NCBI RefSeq assembly: GCF_031199965.1
Contig: NZ_CP133605.1
Span: forward strand, 3,008,501 to 3,072,500
From: Paenibacillus sp. D2_2
GTDB taxonomy: Bacteria; Bacillota; Bacilli; Paenibacillales; Paenibacillaceae
Direction: 5' to 3'
DNA length: 64,000 nt
Shown: positions 54,742 through 64,000 of the stretch, in pieces
Layout: each line of letters begins with the position of its first letter
Numbering within the stretch: position 1 is the stretch's first letter
The notes under the pieces: model-generated
The model's database searches: none
Told to the model about the DNA's origin: nothing
What the model saw: only the letters and a program-made list of their open reading frames with translations
Program-made: the position numbers and the translations under genes

Positions 54742-57521
54742 CTATTTCAAGCCTTTAACCTCGAATCCATAGATGCGCGCTGCCGTGTCTCCACCTTGCG
54801 TCGGCTTCTCAACGATCAGCCTTGCATAGCGGGCAGAGGTCAGTGCAATCGCATGCTTGCTGACTCCCTTTGTATTGTCATTGACAGTAACTGCATCCGA
54901 CCAGTTCTCTCCGTCCAGACTCAACTGAATTTTGAAGACTCTCGTATTGAATGCCGCTGGCTCACCGCCAGCTTCGGCATGCTTGATGATGAATTCGCTA
55001 ACCTTATGTTCGGCGCCCAGATCAATCGTCAGTGTATGCGGAGCATCACCTACCGCACACCATTTCGTATGATCATCCCCATCAACAGCAAATTGCGGTG
55101 CTTCCTTCTCATTGACGAAACTGGATGCAGACGCCTTCTGGTTCAAGGCAAGATCAACAACACCACCAGCCGCCTCCTTGGTCACCGTAATCATTTGACG
55201 GCTGACTACATCCTCGCCTTCACTATTTTTAGCTGTCAGCGTTACTTCGTAGGTTCCTTCTACATTATAAGTAACAACTGGATTTTGCTCTGTACTAGAA
55301 GAAGGCTCACCACCCGGGAAGCTCCAGTTCCAGCTCTCAGTAACTTCAGACGATTTATCCGTGAACTTCACGCTATCTCCAGGAGCGATCAGAGTCTGAT
55401 CCGCTTCAAATGCGGCTACTGGCTTTGGATATGCCGGCCACTCAAAGGTCACGCCCGCTGGCTTACCTGCTTCATAATGACGATTCAACGGAATGACCAC
55501 CAGCTTCGTTGCTATTTCCTTATCAAGCCGTCTCATTTCCGGTACATAGTAAACGGTATTCCCGGTCAGACCCATCAGCTCGTATTTACCGTCCGGCTTC
55601 ACGCGGTAAACCTGATAGTACAGTACATCCTCATCATTCTTAGGAGCACTCCACGACAATCTAGCGTCGCCATAGATACCATCACGGAAGTCATTTTCCG
55701 TGACTTTCAGGTCTGTGACAGCCTTTGGAGTCTTGGCCTTATCATTCACATTCGTTACAGCCAACTGACCGATATTCACTTGATAATCCTTAATGGCGGT
55801 CGTGCTCTCGAACACTAGCGATAAGCCAACGATTGTCCGACCTTTATATTGATTCAGACGAACCTGGCCTTGCAGCCAATCTTTGCTGTCCCCAGCCTGC
55901 GTCCATTTCTTCGGTTCAAAGAAGGTATACTTATTTGGAGCATCTGAGAAGGCAACGCCGATCTTCACCTTACCAGCCTGTGAATTCGCTTGATAGATCA
56001 CCGACAATTCGGTCGTTGCTTCCACCGATATATTTGCCTTGTATAGCTTCAGGTGCGTCGGATTCGCTGGTGACAAGTCACCTTCCAACTTCAAGGAACT
56101 ACCTCCGTTATACGCTGTGCTGAAGTCAAAGCTCGGAGCAAGTGGTGTCGCCCCATCCTTGGTCTCGGCGATCCAACGCCATGTTGGTAGAATATCCTGT
56201 AAACTGCGGTTGCTCCAATCCTTCTCGCGCATGATCTTGCCGTTAAGCGCATACAAATGTCCGTTACCAGTATTAAAATGAGTGATAAACTCAGAGCCGT
56301 CAATCACGCTCTTATCAACGATGTCATGCGCAATACCTCTCCAAGAGTACGGATTGTCTGCCTCAGAAGAATCGGTATTATTCGGGTTTTTATTGTGACC
56401 AACCCAGAAAATCTCTTCCTTCTCCATATATTCCTCTTGTGTCTTCGAGCTGTTATAAGCCCAATCCGGACGATAGATACCAAGTGAAGTCGTAGCCTCT
56501 TTACCTTCCGGGAACAAAACGGCCAATTGAAGTCCTCGTTGTAACCATTCGCTTCCACATCAATACCGGCGAACAAATCATATGGACTGCGGCCAAGCTC
56601 TTTCGCTTTTTGTGGAGAATTCAGATAAGGTGTCACGTAATCATATTTACCATTTACTTCATCCTTGTACTGCCAACGGAAATCAAGGAACATCTGGTCG
56701 GAGACGCGAGTCTTATTATCCTGGAAGAACATCTTGTTCTTGTCGGTCAGAGATCCCTGCCATTTAATCTGCCCCTCGTCGATCATGGAGTCATACCAGA
56801 TGACCTCCATTTTCGGCCCTTTAATCTGCTGCATATACTTAAGGAACTGCTGCATCTTAGCCGCATCATCCTTGTTGGCACCCTGGGTCTCCTGGTTGAT
56901 GAACCAGCCATCGAAGCCGTAGTAATTAGCTACTTCAATCAGTTTGTCGGCTACCGGGAAGGTTCCATCCTGGCGCTGCTGGAGCAGATCCTTCATCCAA
57001 TCAATCTTGCCGCCATGCTCGGTCTGCGGCAGGAATACCGTACCTAGCACTGGTACCCCATTCTTATGAGCCGAATCGATGACATCTGCACTCGGCGGTA
57101 CGATCAGACCTTCACCTGCTGATCCTCCCCACATTACCAGCTTATCGACATATTGCCAGAAGCTGAACGTATATGAATTGAAATTGTCCGAACCTTGAGA
57201 TGGAGCGCCGCTCGTGCTCGGATACATTGAAGAAAGCGCTATCACTTTTGGTTGAACTTTAGAAGTCGAATTGGTCTTTATACCTTGGAAGCGTCCTTCC
57301 TTCAGTTCTACTGTACCTCGGTTAAATGGTGCATCCTTATCCTTCGCCGCGGACCATTCCAGTAAGGTATTCGGATACCAATAAGAAGAATGAGGCTGCG
57401 CTGCCTTGGCTTGGCCACTGAAGCCAAATAAGGTCATGGCAAGCACTGCACTTCCCGCCATCATAGCAATCTGATGTTTCCTCTTAGATTTCATTAAGTA
57501 ACTCTCTTTTGCTCTTTTCAT
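54742..57521 (-). CDS. GH85 endo-beta-N-acetylglucosaminidase with PKD and F5/8C domains, frameshifted
   Basis: Secreted N-glycan-cleaving enzyme, about 926 residues. The signal peptide ends near SGQAKAAQP. The GH85 barrel carries the catalytic Asn-x-Glu in GFDGWFINQETQG; MEVIWYDSMID follows. Then come a beta-sandwich, an Fn3-like region (RLSWSAPKNDEDVLYYQVYR), a PKD domain (SWNWSFPGGEPSSS) and a C-terminal F5/8-type carbohydrate-binding domain. The shift is near 56524-56531; one added base joins GYNEDF to LAVLFPEGKEATTS. ATG 57521 follows AGGAGG. Next to an ABC sugar importer, so released glycans are probably imported. Confidence 0.9.
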
Positions 57522-57576
57522 TAATTTGCCTCCTCTGTCTGATTAAATCTATTGAAGTAGAACTGTTTAGAAACAG

Positions 57577-57604
57577 AGAAACGGTTAATTTCTCAACCGT
57601 TTCT
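57577..57604 (-). terminator. Terminator or processing hairpin before the GH85 gene
   Basis: AGAAACGGTT (57577-57586) and AACCGTTTCT (57595-57604) form a perfect 10-base stem. The following T run is weak. It lies after the binding-protein gene, so it may reduce read-through into the GH85 gene or stabilise the upstream message. Confidence 0.5.
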
Positions 57605-57618
57605 CTTCTATGAAACTA

Positions 57619-59136
57619 TTATTTTTGCTTAGCTTTCCAATCATCGAATTGCTTTTGAGCTTCAGCGATAACTTTATCAATACCAGCATCCTTGAACTTC
57701 TGAATTGCCTTCGGCAAGTATTCGTCTGGATCAACAGAACCGGTGTACAGCGATGGAATGAATTCCTTAGCTACGTTCGTTACCGAAGCAACTTCTGTCT
57801 TAACAGGAGCTGTATCGAAGTTGAAGCCAAAGGTTGGCGCTACGATTGCCGAGGAGTTGAATTTCTCAAATGCATCCCATTTATCCTTCGGTTCACCATC
57901 ATGCAGGTAAGTCAAGAACATATTGCCAAGTGCGAAGCCTGGCATAGCATAGCTCTCTTGCATAGCAGGAAGGTCTTCAATGTATGGATCTTCCGTCTTC
58001 TTGTAGTGCACATCTTCAATACCATATTGAATCAAGTTACGCAGATAAGTGTCTGTGTTAAGCAGGTTCAGGAACATCATTGCACGCTCAGGATTTTTCG
58101 AATACGAGGAAATCGCGAGCATGGAGCCTGCAGCAGAGCTTGTGTAGATTACAGGATCTTGCATTGGTCTAGTGATGATGTCATAACCCGCACTTCTCGA
58201 CCAGCCAAGTTCTGCATATGGTTGAGTAATCTCACGGTCAACGAGCCATTTACCGGTCTTCATGTTATCAATACCGTCAAGCGTAGCGATATCCTCGCGT
58301 ACATATCCGGCTTTGTAATAGCTGCGCATTGTCTTCAGAGCCGCTTTCAATTCAGGTGTTTCCAACAGGTTCGTGAATTTGAAATCCTTCGTATCGAGAT
58401 ACATACCGATTGGAATTTCATCGCCAAGCAGGAAGTCTACAGGCATGTATGGTTTGAAGCTCTTTGGTACAGCCAGTGGAGTAATGTCCGCAGGCTCGTT
58501 CTCTTTGATAGTCTTCAGCAATGGCTCAAGATCCTCAAGAGTTGTTACGTTGGAAATATCGAGATTGTATTTATCAACATACTTCTTGTTGAAGCGCCAT
58601 ACGAATTGTTGAGCCAATTCTTTGTTCGCTGGAATACCGTAGTTAACGCCGTTCACTTTAGTACCTTCCAGGAAGCGAGGGTCAAGTACTTCCTTGATTC
58701 CTTTGCCATATTGATCAAGCAGATCATTCAATGGCATGAATGCGCCTTTAGCCGCATTTGGCAAATAATCAAAAGCCCATGAGCTTGTAAAAGCGATATC
58801 ATAATCTTCACCGGAGCTAGTAATTACCTGCATGCGTTGGCTGTAATCGCCCCAGTCAATCATCGTAATATCCAATTTAGCATTGATTTTCTCAGTGACG
58901 TATTTATTGATCTCTTCCTGTACCTTAGGTAGATCCTTTTGGTTAGGTCCGATCAAATACAGCTTCAAGGTTACTGGGTCCAGCTTGGAAGCATCGATCG
59001 TACCGTCGTTCTGTACGGCGTTCTCCTCTTTGCCAGATGATGCACTGTTGTCTTTGTTGGCTCCGCATCCGGCAAGTACTACGGACAGTAGCATAACCAT
59101 CGCGAGTGACAACAATGATAACTTCTTCTTAGTCAT
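57619..59136 (-). CDS. ABC sugar-importer binding lipoprotein (LplA-like)
   Basis: About 505 residues. Lipoprotein signal with lipobox LAGC, then an extracellular binding domain (LKLYLIGPNQKDLPKVQEEI) and a C-terminal DUF3502-like part (FNFDTAPVKTEVASV). ATG 59136 follows GGGGG; the longer frame would spoil the signal peptide. It belongs to the YesMN-linked class of oligosaccharide importers; its ATPase is normally shared (MsmX type) and not encoded here. Undamaged. Confidence 0.9.
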   Translation of the reverse strand: MTKKKLSLLSLAMVMLLSVVLAGCGANKDNSASSGKEENAVQNDGTIDASKLDPVTLKLYLIGPNQKDLPKVQEEINKYVTEKINAKLDITMIDWGDYSQRMQVITSSGEDYDIAFTSSWAFDYLPNAAKGAFMPLNDLLDQYGKGIKEVLDPRFLEGTKVNGVNYGIPANKELAQQFVWRFNKKYVDKYNLDISNVTTLEDLEPLLKTIKENEPADITPLAVPKSFKPYMPVDFLLGDEIPIGMYLDTKDFKFTNLLETPELKAALKTMRSYYKAGYVREDIATLDGIDNMKTGKWLVDREITQPYAELGWSRSAGYDIITRPMQDPVIYTSSAAGSMLAISSYSKNPERAMMFLNLLNTDTYLRNLIQYGIEDVHYKKTEDPYIEDLPAMQESYAMPGFALGNMFLTYLHDGEPKDKWDAFEKFNSSAIVAPTFGFNFDTAPVKTEVASVTNVAKEFIPSLYTGSVDPDEYLPKAIQKFKDAGIDKVIAEAQKQFDDWKAKQK

Positions 59137-59173
59137 TTTCTTTCCCCCTGAACTAATTTTTGTGTTGCATTTA

Positions 59174-59192
59174 TTGAAACCGCTTAACAATT
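59174..59192. promoter_or_regulatory. Imperfect cre-like site upstream of the binding-protein gene
   Basis: TTGAAACCGCTTAACAA resembles a CcpA site (TGNAANCGNNNNCA) but the second half is displaced by one base. Carbon-catabolite control would fit a sugar importer; the match alone is weak. Confidence 0.25.
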
Positions 59193-59302
59193 CGCCCGGA
59201 TAACCAGCGACAAATGCCCGGCCAATCCCTAATGCTAAATGGTTAGTGCGGTGACAAACAAGATTAGATGTGTCAATAAATCCTAATAGTATAAGTTCTG
59301 TC

Positions 59303-60258
59303 TTAACCTTTAACTGAACCTACAGTTAAACCCTGTACGAAATAACGTTGGAAGAACGGATAAGCCAGAACGATCGGAGCTGTGGCTAATACAACCATCG
59401 CCATCCGTACTGTCTCCGTTGGCAGGTTTGCCGCCATATCAACCGAAGAGCCGATATTATGAGCATTTTGAATCAGAAAGTCCATATTCTTCTCAATCTT
59501 CATCAGCATGAACTGCAACGGTGGTGTAACCTTCGGACTGTTGAAATACAACAAAGCGTTGAACCAATCATTCCAATAACCGAGTGAGCTGAACAATCCA
59601 ATCGTTGCGATCCCCGGTAAAGATACCGGCATTACAATTCTGGCGAAGGTCAGGAACTCACCGGCTCCATCAATTTTCGCCGATTCTATAATTTCCTCAG
59701 GAATGGTGGTCTGGAAGAACGTCCGCATAACGATAATGAAGAACGCATTCATCGATAGAGGGAAGATCAAGGCCCAGATCGTATTTTGCAAATGCAGGAA
59801 CTGTGTCATTACGATATAGCCTGGAACCATACCACCCGAGAATAACATCGTGAAGAACGCCAGGAAGCTGAAAAACCCTCGGAATTCAAAGCTTCTTCTC
59901 GATAATGCATACGCGTAGGTTGTAACTAGAGTCAAGCTGAGTAGAGTACCCATGACGGTCACGAGTAGCGTAACCCCGAAGGAGCTAAGCAGTTCACTAC
60001 CTGATTTGAAAATATATTCATAAGCCTGCGTACTGAACTTGCTAGGAAATAAGCTAAATCCATTAAGCGCTAGCGTCCTCTCATCCGTTAAGGAGATAAT
60101 AATGACGTAAATAAACGGAAAGACACAAGAAAATGTAAACAATCCGATAATAACGTTGAATACTGCATTCCAGAAAGGTGACAAAGCGTTATAATCGCGC
60201 TTCTTCTTCTACTCCCCGCTTCTAACTGTCCGGCGGGCTGGGTCGTAACTTGTGGCAT
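59303..60258 (-). CDS. ABC sugar-importer permease (LplC/YtcP-like), frameshifted
   Basis: About 318 residues, six helices, with the EAA motif EEIIESAKIDGAGEFLTFARIVMPVSLPG. The true start is ATG 60258 behind GGAGG (MPQVTTQPAGQLEAGSR); one A is missing around 60201-60211, and repair gives KKKRDYNALSPFWNAVF. It ends with TVGSVKG, the usual family terminus. Second permease of the importer. Confidence 0.88.
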
Positions 60259-60276
60259 AATAGCACCTCCGTTAAA

Positions 60277-61206
60277 TTAGAAGATCGCATGATCTCTTTC
60301 GATTTTTCTGACGATATAGTTCGCGAGTAGAATTAGTACCAAGCCAACGAGCGATTGATACAGACCCGCTGCCGTACTCATCCCGATATCACCCATGTTG
60401 ATCAAGCCGCGATATACGAATGTATCGATAACGTTGGTTACTGGATACAAAGCACCCGAATCTTTTGGCAATTGATAGAACAGACCGAAGTCCGAACGGA
60501 AAATCCCGCCGATCGCCAGTATCGTCAAAATAATCATTAACGGTTTGAGCAGTGGTATTGTGATATAGCGGATTTGTTTCCATTTCGTAGCTCCGTCGAT
60601 AACCGCTGCTTCATAGTAGGATTTATCAATACCTGTAAGAGAAGCCAGATAGACTACGCTATTGTAGCCAACCCCTTTCCAAATCCCAACAAGGACCAGA
60701 ATGAATGGCCAATACTTCGGTTCGGAATACCAGCTTATCTTATCTCCGCCGAAGAGTGTAATAATGTGATTCAATGAGCCCTTATCCATGCTCAGGAAAG
60801 TAAAGGCGAAATAACTGATAATAACCCAGGATAGAAAGTGCGGCAGGAACATCCCTGTCTGATACACCTTCGCCATTTTCTTATTCACCAATTCACTCAG
60901 CATAATCGCAAAGGCTACCGCAATGATAAGCCCCAGAATAATGAAGCACAGGTTATACAAGATGGTGTTCCTCGTAATGATGTAAGCGTCGTTCGTTGAG
61001 AATAGATACTCGAAATTCTTGAAACCGACCCACTCACTGTTAATCACGCTGGCAAAGAAACCATCGCGGCTAATTCGGAAATCCTTGAACGCAAGAACCG
61101 TACCGAACATAGGCAAGTAGGCAAAAACTAAAAACCAAATTGTTCCCGGCAAAATCATGATCAGCAAAGCCCTATTTCTAACTACTTTCTTTAAAAATGC
61201 TACCAT
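60277..61206 (-). CDS. ABC sugar-importer permease (LplB/YteP-like)
   Basis: 309 residues, six helices. The EAA loop is YYEAAVIDGATKWKQIRYITIPLLKP; the end is YIVRKIERDHAIF, characteristic of this permease group. ATG 61206 follows GGGGAGAG. First gene of the permease-permease-binding-protein-GH85 series, about 220 bases downstream of the YesN-type regulator gene. Undamaged. Confidence 0.93.
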   Translation of the reverse strand: MVAFLKKVVRNRALLIMILPGTIWFLVFAYLPMFGTVLAFKDFRISRDGFFASVINSEWVGFKNFEYLFSTNDAYIITRNTILYNLCFIILGLIIAVAFAIMLSELVNKKMAKVYQTGMFLPHFLSWVIISYFAFTFLSMDKGSLNHIITLFGGDKISWYSEPKYWPFILVLVGIWKGVGYNSVVYLASLTGIDKSYYEAAVIDGATKWKQIRYITIPLLKPLMIILTILAIGGIFRSDFGLFYQLPKDSGALYPVTNVIDTFVYRGLINMGDIGMSTAAGLYQSLVGLVLILLANYIVRKIERDHAIF

Positions 61207-61373
61207 GATTCTCTCCCCTTTACTGCTGTCATCCTCATGGTGCCTAAAAGCCCGCTTGGATGGAATATGGAATCTAGCATCTTCTAACTGCTTCTATTTT
61301 CCCAAGAAAGCGCTACCTGCAACAAGTTGAAAAATGCTCGAATCAGATGTACAAATTAAAGATATATGTACAA

Positions 61374-61408
61374 AATTAAAGAACCGCCCGCATACACGGA
61401 CGGTCCTT
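61374..61408 (-). terminator. Terminator after the YesN-type gene
   Basis: AAGAACCGCCCG and CGGACGGTCCTT (61379-61390/61397-61408) form a stem followed by TTTAATTTT on the minus strand. Confidence 0.7.
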
Positions 61409-61426
61409 AGCTCACTTCATAGACAT

Positions 61427-62978
61427 TTACTTCGTGTACATATGTCTTAATTCTGTCGGAGAGACCCCGGCATATTTCTTGAATTGACGATAGAAATAAG
61501 ACGTATCAGTATAGCCTACGCTAATTGCGATCTCCGCCGTCTTCTGGTCTGTATGAATTAACAATTGCGTCGCTTTCTCAATCCGGTATTGATTCACATA
61601 GTCGGAGAAGCTGAGACCCACCTCCTGTTGGAACAACTGGCCTAAATAATTCGGATGCAAATCCAACTTCTGGCTCAACGTTTTGAGCGATAATTCCTCA
61701 GCATAATGCTCCTTTACCTGCTCGATCAAAATAGTCACATGGCCGCTATACTCTTGCTGAACCGTATTTCTGTTACCTAAGCTGCGCTGAACAACCGCGA
61801 CTACATGCCGGATCAAACCGTACATCGTGTTCATTCTGGCAAGTGGTGCAAATACTTCGCTATAATCAGGGCGATCCTCCATATCCTTCGCAATCAGCAT
61901 GAGCTGACTCGCCATATTAATACACTCTCTTCTTGGGATGGTATTATTCTTGAACTGTCCCGGGAGTACTGCTTCAATAAATTCTATAACTGGCTCTTGC
62001 TTCCCTTCGATCAGCAGTCTAATATACTTCTCCTGATCCCATATTACTGGCTTAGGACTCTCCACTTTCGTCGACGGACCATCCATATATACTGTTCTGT
62101 CCTGACCAGAGATAAAGCATTGCTGGAACACCTGCTTGACTTGCTTATAACTGTCCTGAACCCCGTGGAAATCGCTGCTGACTACACTACTGATCGCCCA
62201 CACCGGCAATCCAGTCAGCTCAGAGATTCTCTTCGCCGTTACCGGAGCATTCTCCAGTATGGAGTGATGATGCTCTGGATCATCAGAGACATATAACATT
62301 ACTAGATCTTCGTCCGCATCTGGGAAGCAGATTACTTCATCCTCTGCCTCGATAGCTTCCCGTGCGATAGCGCTGCATTCCTCGCTCAGACCATGCAACC
62401 AGGTACAGCCGAGAGATCGGCTTCTCCTCCGAAATAATGCGGAACACCAGAGATTGAACATATTTATAATTCAACGGTATTCCTAACAATTCAGCACGGT
62501 GCTTGAACTCCTGGCCTTCAATTTCACCCAGAACCCAGCGCTGCAGAATATTGCTGCGTAGCACCCGCCAATCTTCCTCATAACGGAACTGATTAAGCTC
62601 TTCCCGCTCCCAATCACCGCGAATATGTCTGATTGTCGATTCTAGTTCATCGATGTTAATCGGCTTCAATATGTAGTTCTCAATACCGAGCTTAATCCCC
62701 ACTTTCACATACTCGAATTCCTCATAACCACTCAATACAATAAAGCGGGTCCGTGGATGAATCTGCTTGACCCTGCGAATCAGCTCCAAGCCGTTCATAC
62801 GCGGCATCATAATGTCGGTAATCAATAGGTCCACCGGTTCCTCCTGGATCCGTTGCAACGCCGTCTCTCCATCATTTGCAGACCCGGTAATTTCAATGCC
62901 GTATTGCTGCCAATCCGTAATAGAGCGTAGACCTTGGGCAATCAATGGTTCATCATCAACAAAAAATACCTTTTTCAT
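61427..62978 (-). CDS. YesN-type AraC-family response regulator, frameshifted
   Basis: About 516 residues. N-terminal receiver domain with VFFVDDEPLIAQGLRSI, the phosphoacceptor Asp in LLITDIMMPRMNGLEL and the Lys in YILKPINI. A middle region follows, then a C-terminal AraC double helix-turn-helix (LSLKTLSQKLDLHPNYLGQL, GYTDTSYFYRQFKKYAGVSP). Near 62380-62388 the frame changes by one extra base (or two missing); the other errors here are losses. ATG 62978 overlaps the kinase stop by TGATG. It probably activates the adjacent importer. Confidence 0.88.
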
Positions 62979-64000
62979 CACAGTATCCCCTCTCTCAGCA
63001 TAGGTATTTCCATTCGAACCTCCGTACCTTCTCCAGGCTCACTAAGTACGGTTAAGCCATAATCCTCACCATAGTTCATTCGAATTCTGTCATGCACATT
63101 AATCAGGCCGATGGAAGGGCTGCTCTTCTCCATTAGATTGGAGGATAGATGAGAAGAACCAGATAGCATCTTGTCGATTTCTTGCATACGCTCAGCCGGA
63201 ATCCCGTTGCCGTTGTCCTTCACGGTAATAACTACCCGCTCCCCTTCTCGTATTGCAGAGATCCTCACCTGATTATCATCTTCGAGGGAACGGAATCCGT
63301 GCACGATGTAGTTCTCTACAATCGGCTGAACAAGTAATTTTATAATACTGCAGCCACTAATAGCGGGCTCCACCTCTATTGCAACCTCTATCCGACCCTC
63401 ATAGCGGATTTGCAGCAAGTCAAGATAAATAGCGCACATCTCAATTTCTTCTTTGATCGTGATGACTGTATCCTTCTTCACCATGCCCTTGAACATCACA
63501 GAGAGGCTGTACACCATCTTACCGACATCCCGAGCCCCCTCCGAATATGCCTTCATTCGAATCGATTCAAGGGTATTGTATAGAAAATGAGGATTAATCT
63601 GTGATTGCAGAGCTACCAGCTCAGCATGCTTCTGTTTTATTTCAGAGGTATACATTTTATCTATGTATTGCTCTAACCTCTCACACATATCATTGAATCT
63701 TTGTGAAATTTGCTGTAGCTCATCCTCTCCCGGCATTTGAATCCGCGTTGATAAATCTCCTTCTCCAATGCGGCTCATGGACACAATAATTCTACGGATC
63801 TTCTTGGAATATTTTCTCATCACCGTTGAAGTTAACACGAAGCTAGCGACAAAGAACAATAATGTAATGAGTATCAGCGTATTTCTGAGACTGCCTGCGC
63901 TAGCCTCAATCGTCGATTTGGACACGATCCCTACGACGGATAGCCCCGCATTCCCGGTATCGAGAACATTAACCTTGGAGGGTTCATCTAATTGGGCCCA
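62978..64000 (-). CDS. YesM-type sensor histidine kinase, partial
   Basis: The frame is open to the right edge, so the N-terminus (first helix and most of the extracellular sensor) is missing. Visible are the last membrane helix (TLILITLLFFVASFVLTSTV), a HAMP domain, the His_kinase motif QSQINPHFLYNTLESIRM with the phosphorylated His, and the HATPase N box (LVQPIVENYIVHGF), KDNGNGIP and GLINVHDRIRMNYG. It forms a two-component pair with the overlapping YesN-type gene, sensing extracellular glycan or importer state. Confidence 0.94.
   Translation of the reverse strand, partial: WAQLDEPSKVNVLDTGNAGLSVVGIVSKSTIEASAGSLRNTLILITLLFFVASFVLTSTVMRKYSKKIRRIIVSMSRIGEGDLSTRIQMPGEDELQQISQRFNDMCERLEQYIDKMYTSEIKQKHAELVALQSQINPHFLYNTLESIRMKAYSEGARDVGKMVYSLSVMFKGMVKKDTVITIKEEIEMCAIYLDLLQIRYEGRIEVAIEVEPAISGCSIIKLLVQPIVENYIVHGFRSLEDDNQVRISAIREGERVVITVKDNGNGIPAERMQEIDKMLSGSSHLSSNLMEKSSPSIGLINVHDRIRMNYGEDYGLTVLSEPGEGTEVRMEIPMLREGIL

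Noticed and set aside
54736-55818. Long plus-strand ORF of 360 codons opposite the GH85 gene
   Set aside because: Antisense of conserved PKD/F5-8C coding sequence; no start signal and no protein-like pattern.
57610-58782. Long plus-strand ORF of 390 codons opposite the sugar-binding-protein gene
   Set aside because: It is the antisense of a well-recognised lipoprotein gene, has no ribosome site, and its Cys/Arg/Ile-rich composition matches no family.
59174-59192. Confident CcpA site before the sugar importer
   Set aside because: The spacing of the two half-sites is off by one base; kept only as a low-confidence feature.
1-64000. tRNA or rRNA genes
   Set aside because: No cloverleaf with a TTCGANNC arm plus CCA-type end and no rRNA-like conserved segment was recognised by eye; a tRNA scan was not possible.

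Overview
The window looks like a chromosomal piece of a Paenibacillus-type, spore-forming Firmicute. The evidence is moderate GC content with strong AGGAGG ribosome sites, the Bacillus-type fatty-acid regulon (fadF-fadN-fadA-fadE and fadR-etfB-etfA), YjcZ-type sporulation peptides, collagen-like/DUF4183 surface proteins, a YesMN two-component system with an Lpl-type ABC importer, and four classes of Gram-positive riboswitch or leader RNA. No rRNA, tRNA or CRISPR array was seen.

Layout. 1-9300: beta-oxidation regulon. fadF, fadN, fadA and fadE run leftward; fadR, etfB and etfA run rightward; one FadR box lies between them. 9300-9990: two tandem YjcZ-type peptides. 10090-12350: glucose PTS permease (ptsG) with an attenuator-like leader. 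12340-18250: nitroreductase, a DUF4062 protein, and a TetR-controlled ABC exporter. 17925-18850: the guanidinium exporter pair ykkC/ykkD under a guanidine-I riboswitch. 18974-21541: namA with the futalosine-pathway genes mqnB and mqnD. 21640-27900: an AT-rich regulator/DJ-1 cassette, small enzymes, a radical SAM protein, and divergent collagen-like and DUF4183 genes. 27936-29438: a CLC-F fluoride antiporter behind a fluoride riboswitch. 29573-31671: a trypsin-like protease and a SigA paralogue without region 1.1. 31905-39817: a Kdp potassium-uptake operon behind two consecutive c-di-AMP riboswitches. Its last gene encodes two KdpD sensor modules in tandem with no histidine kinase. 40052-44750: a MerR-linked MFS pump, a UPF0173 hydrolase, an IS110/IS1111-type insertion sequence and four copies of a short palindromic repeat. 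44774-54625: transporters, small enzymes and an ABC importer. 54742-64000: a glycan locus with a GH85 endoglycosidase, an ABC sugar importer and a YesMN pair cut by the right edge.

Important caution: about twenty genes carry frameshifts, and nearly all are explained by one base missing from a short homopolymer, in otherwise intact, conserved, often essential-looking proteins. This pattern points to uncorrected sequencing error rather than mass pseudogenisation. I therefore annotate each such gene across its full reconstructed span and give the position of the shift.

The most interesting part is the Kdp region. Potassium uptake appears to be switched off by c-di-AMP twice in series. No KdpE or kinase is present, and the operon ends with a doubled, kinase-less KdpD sensor and begins with an unrecognised 137-residue protein.
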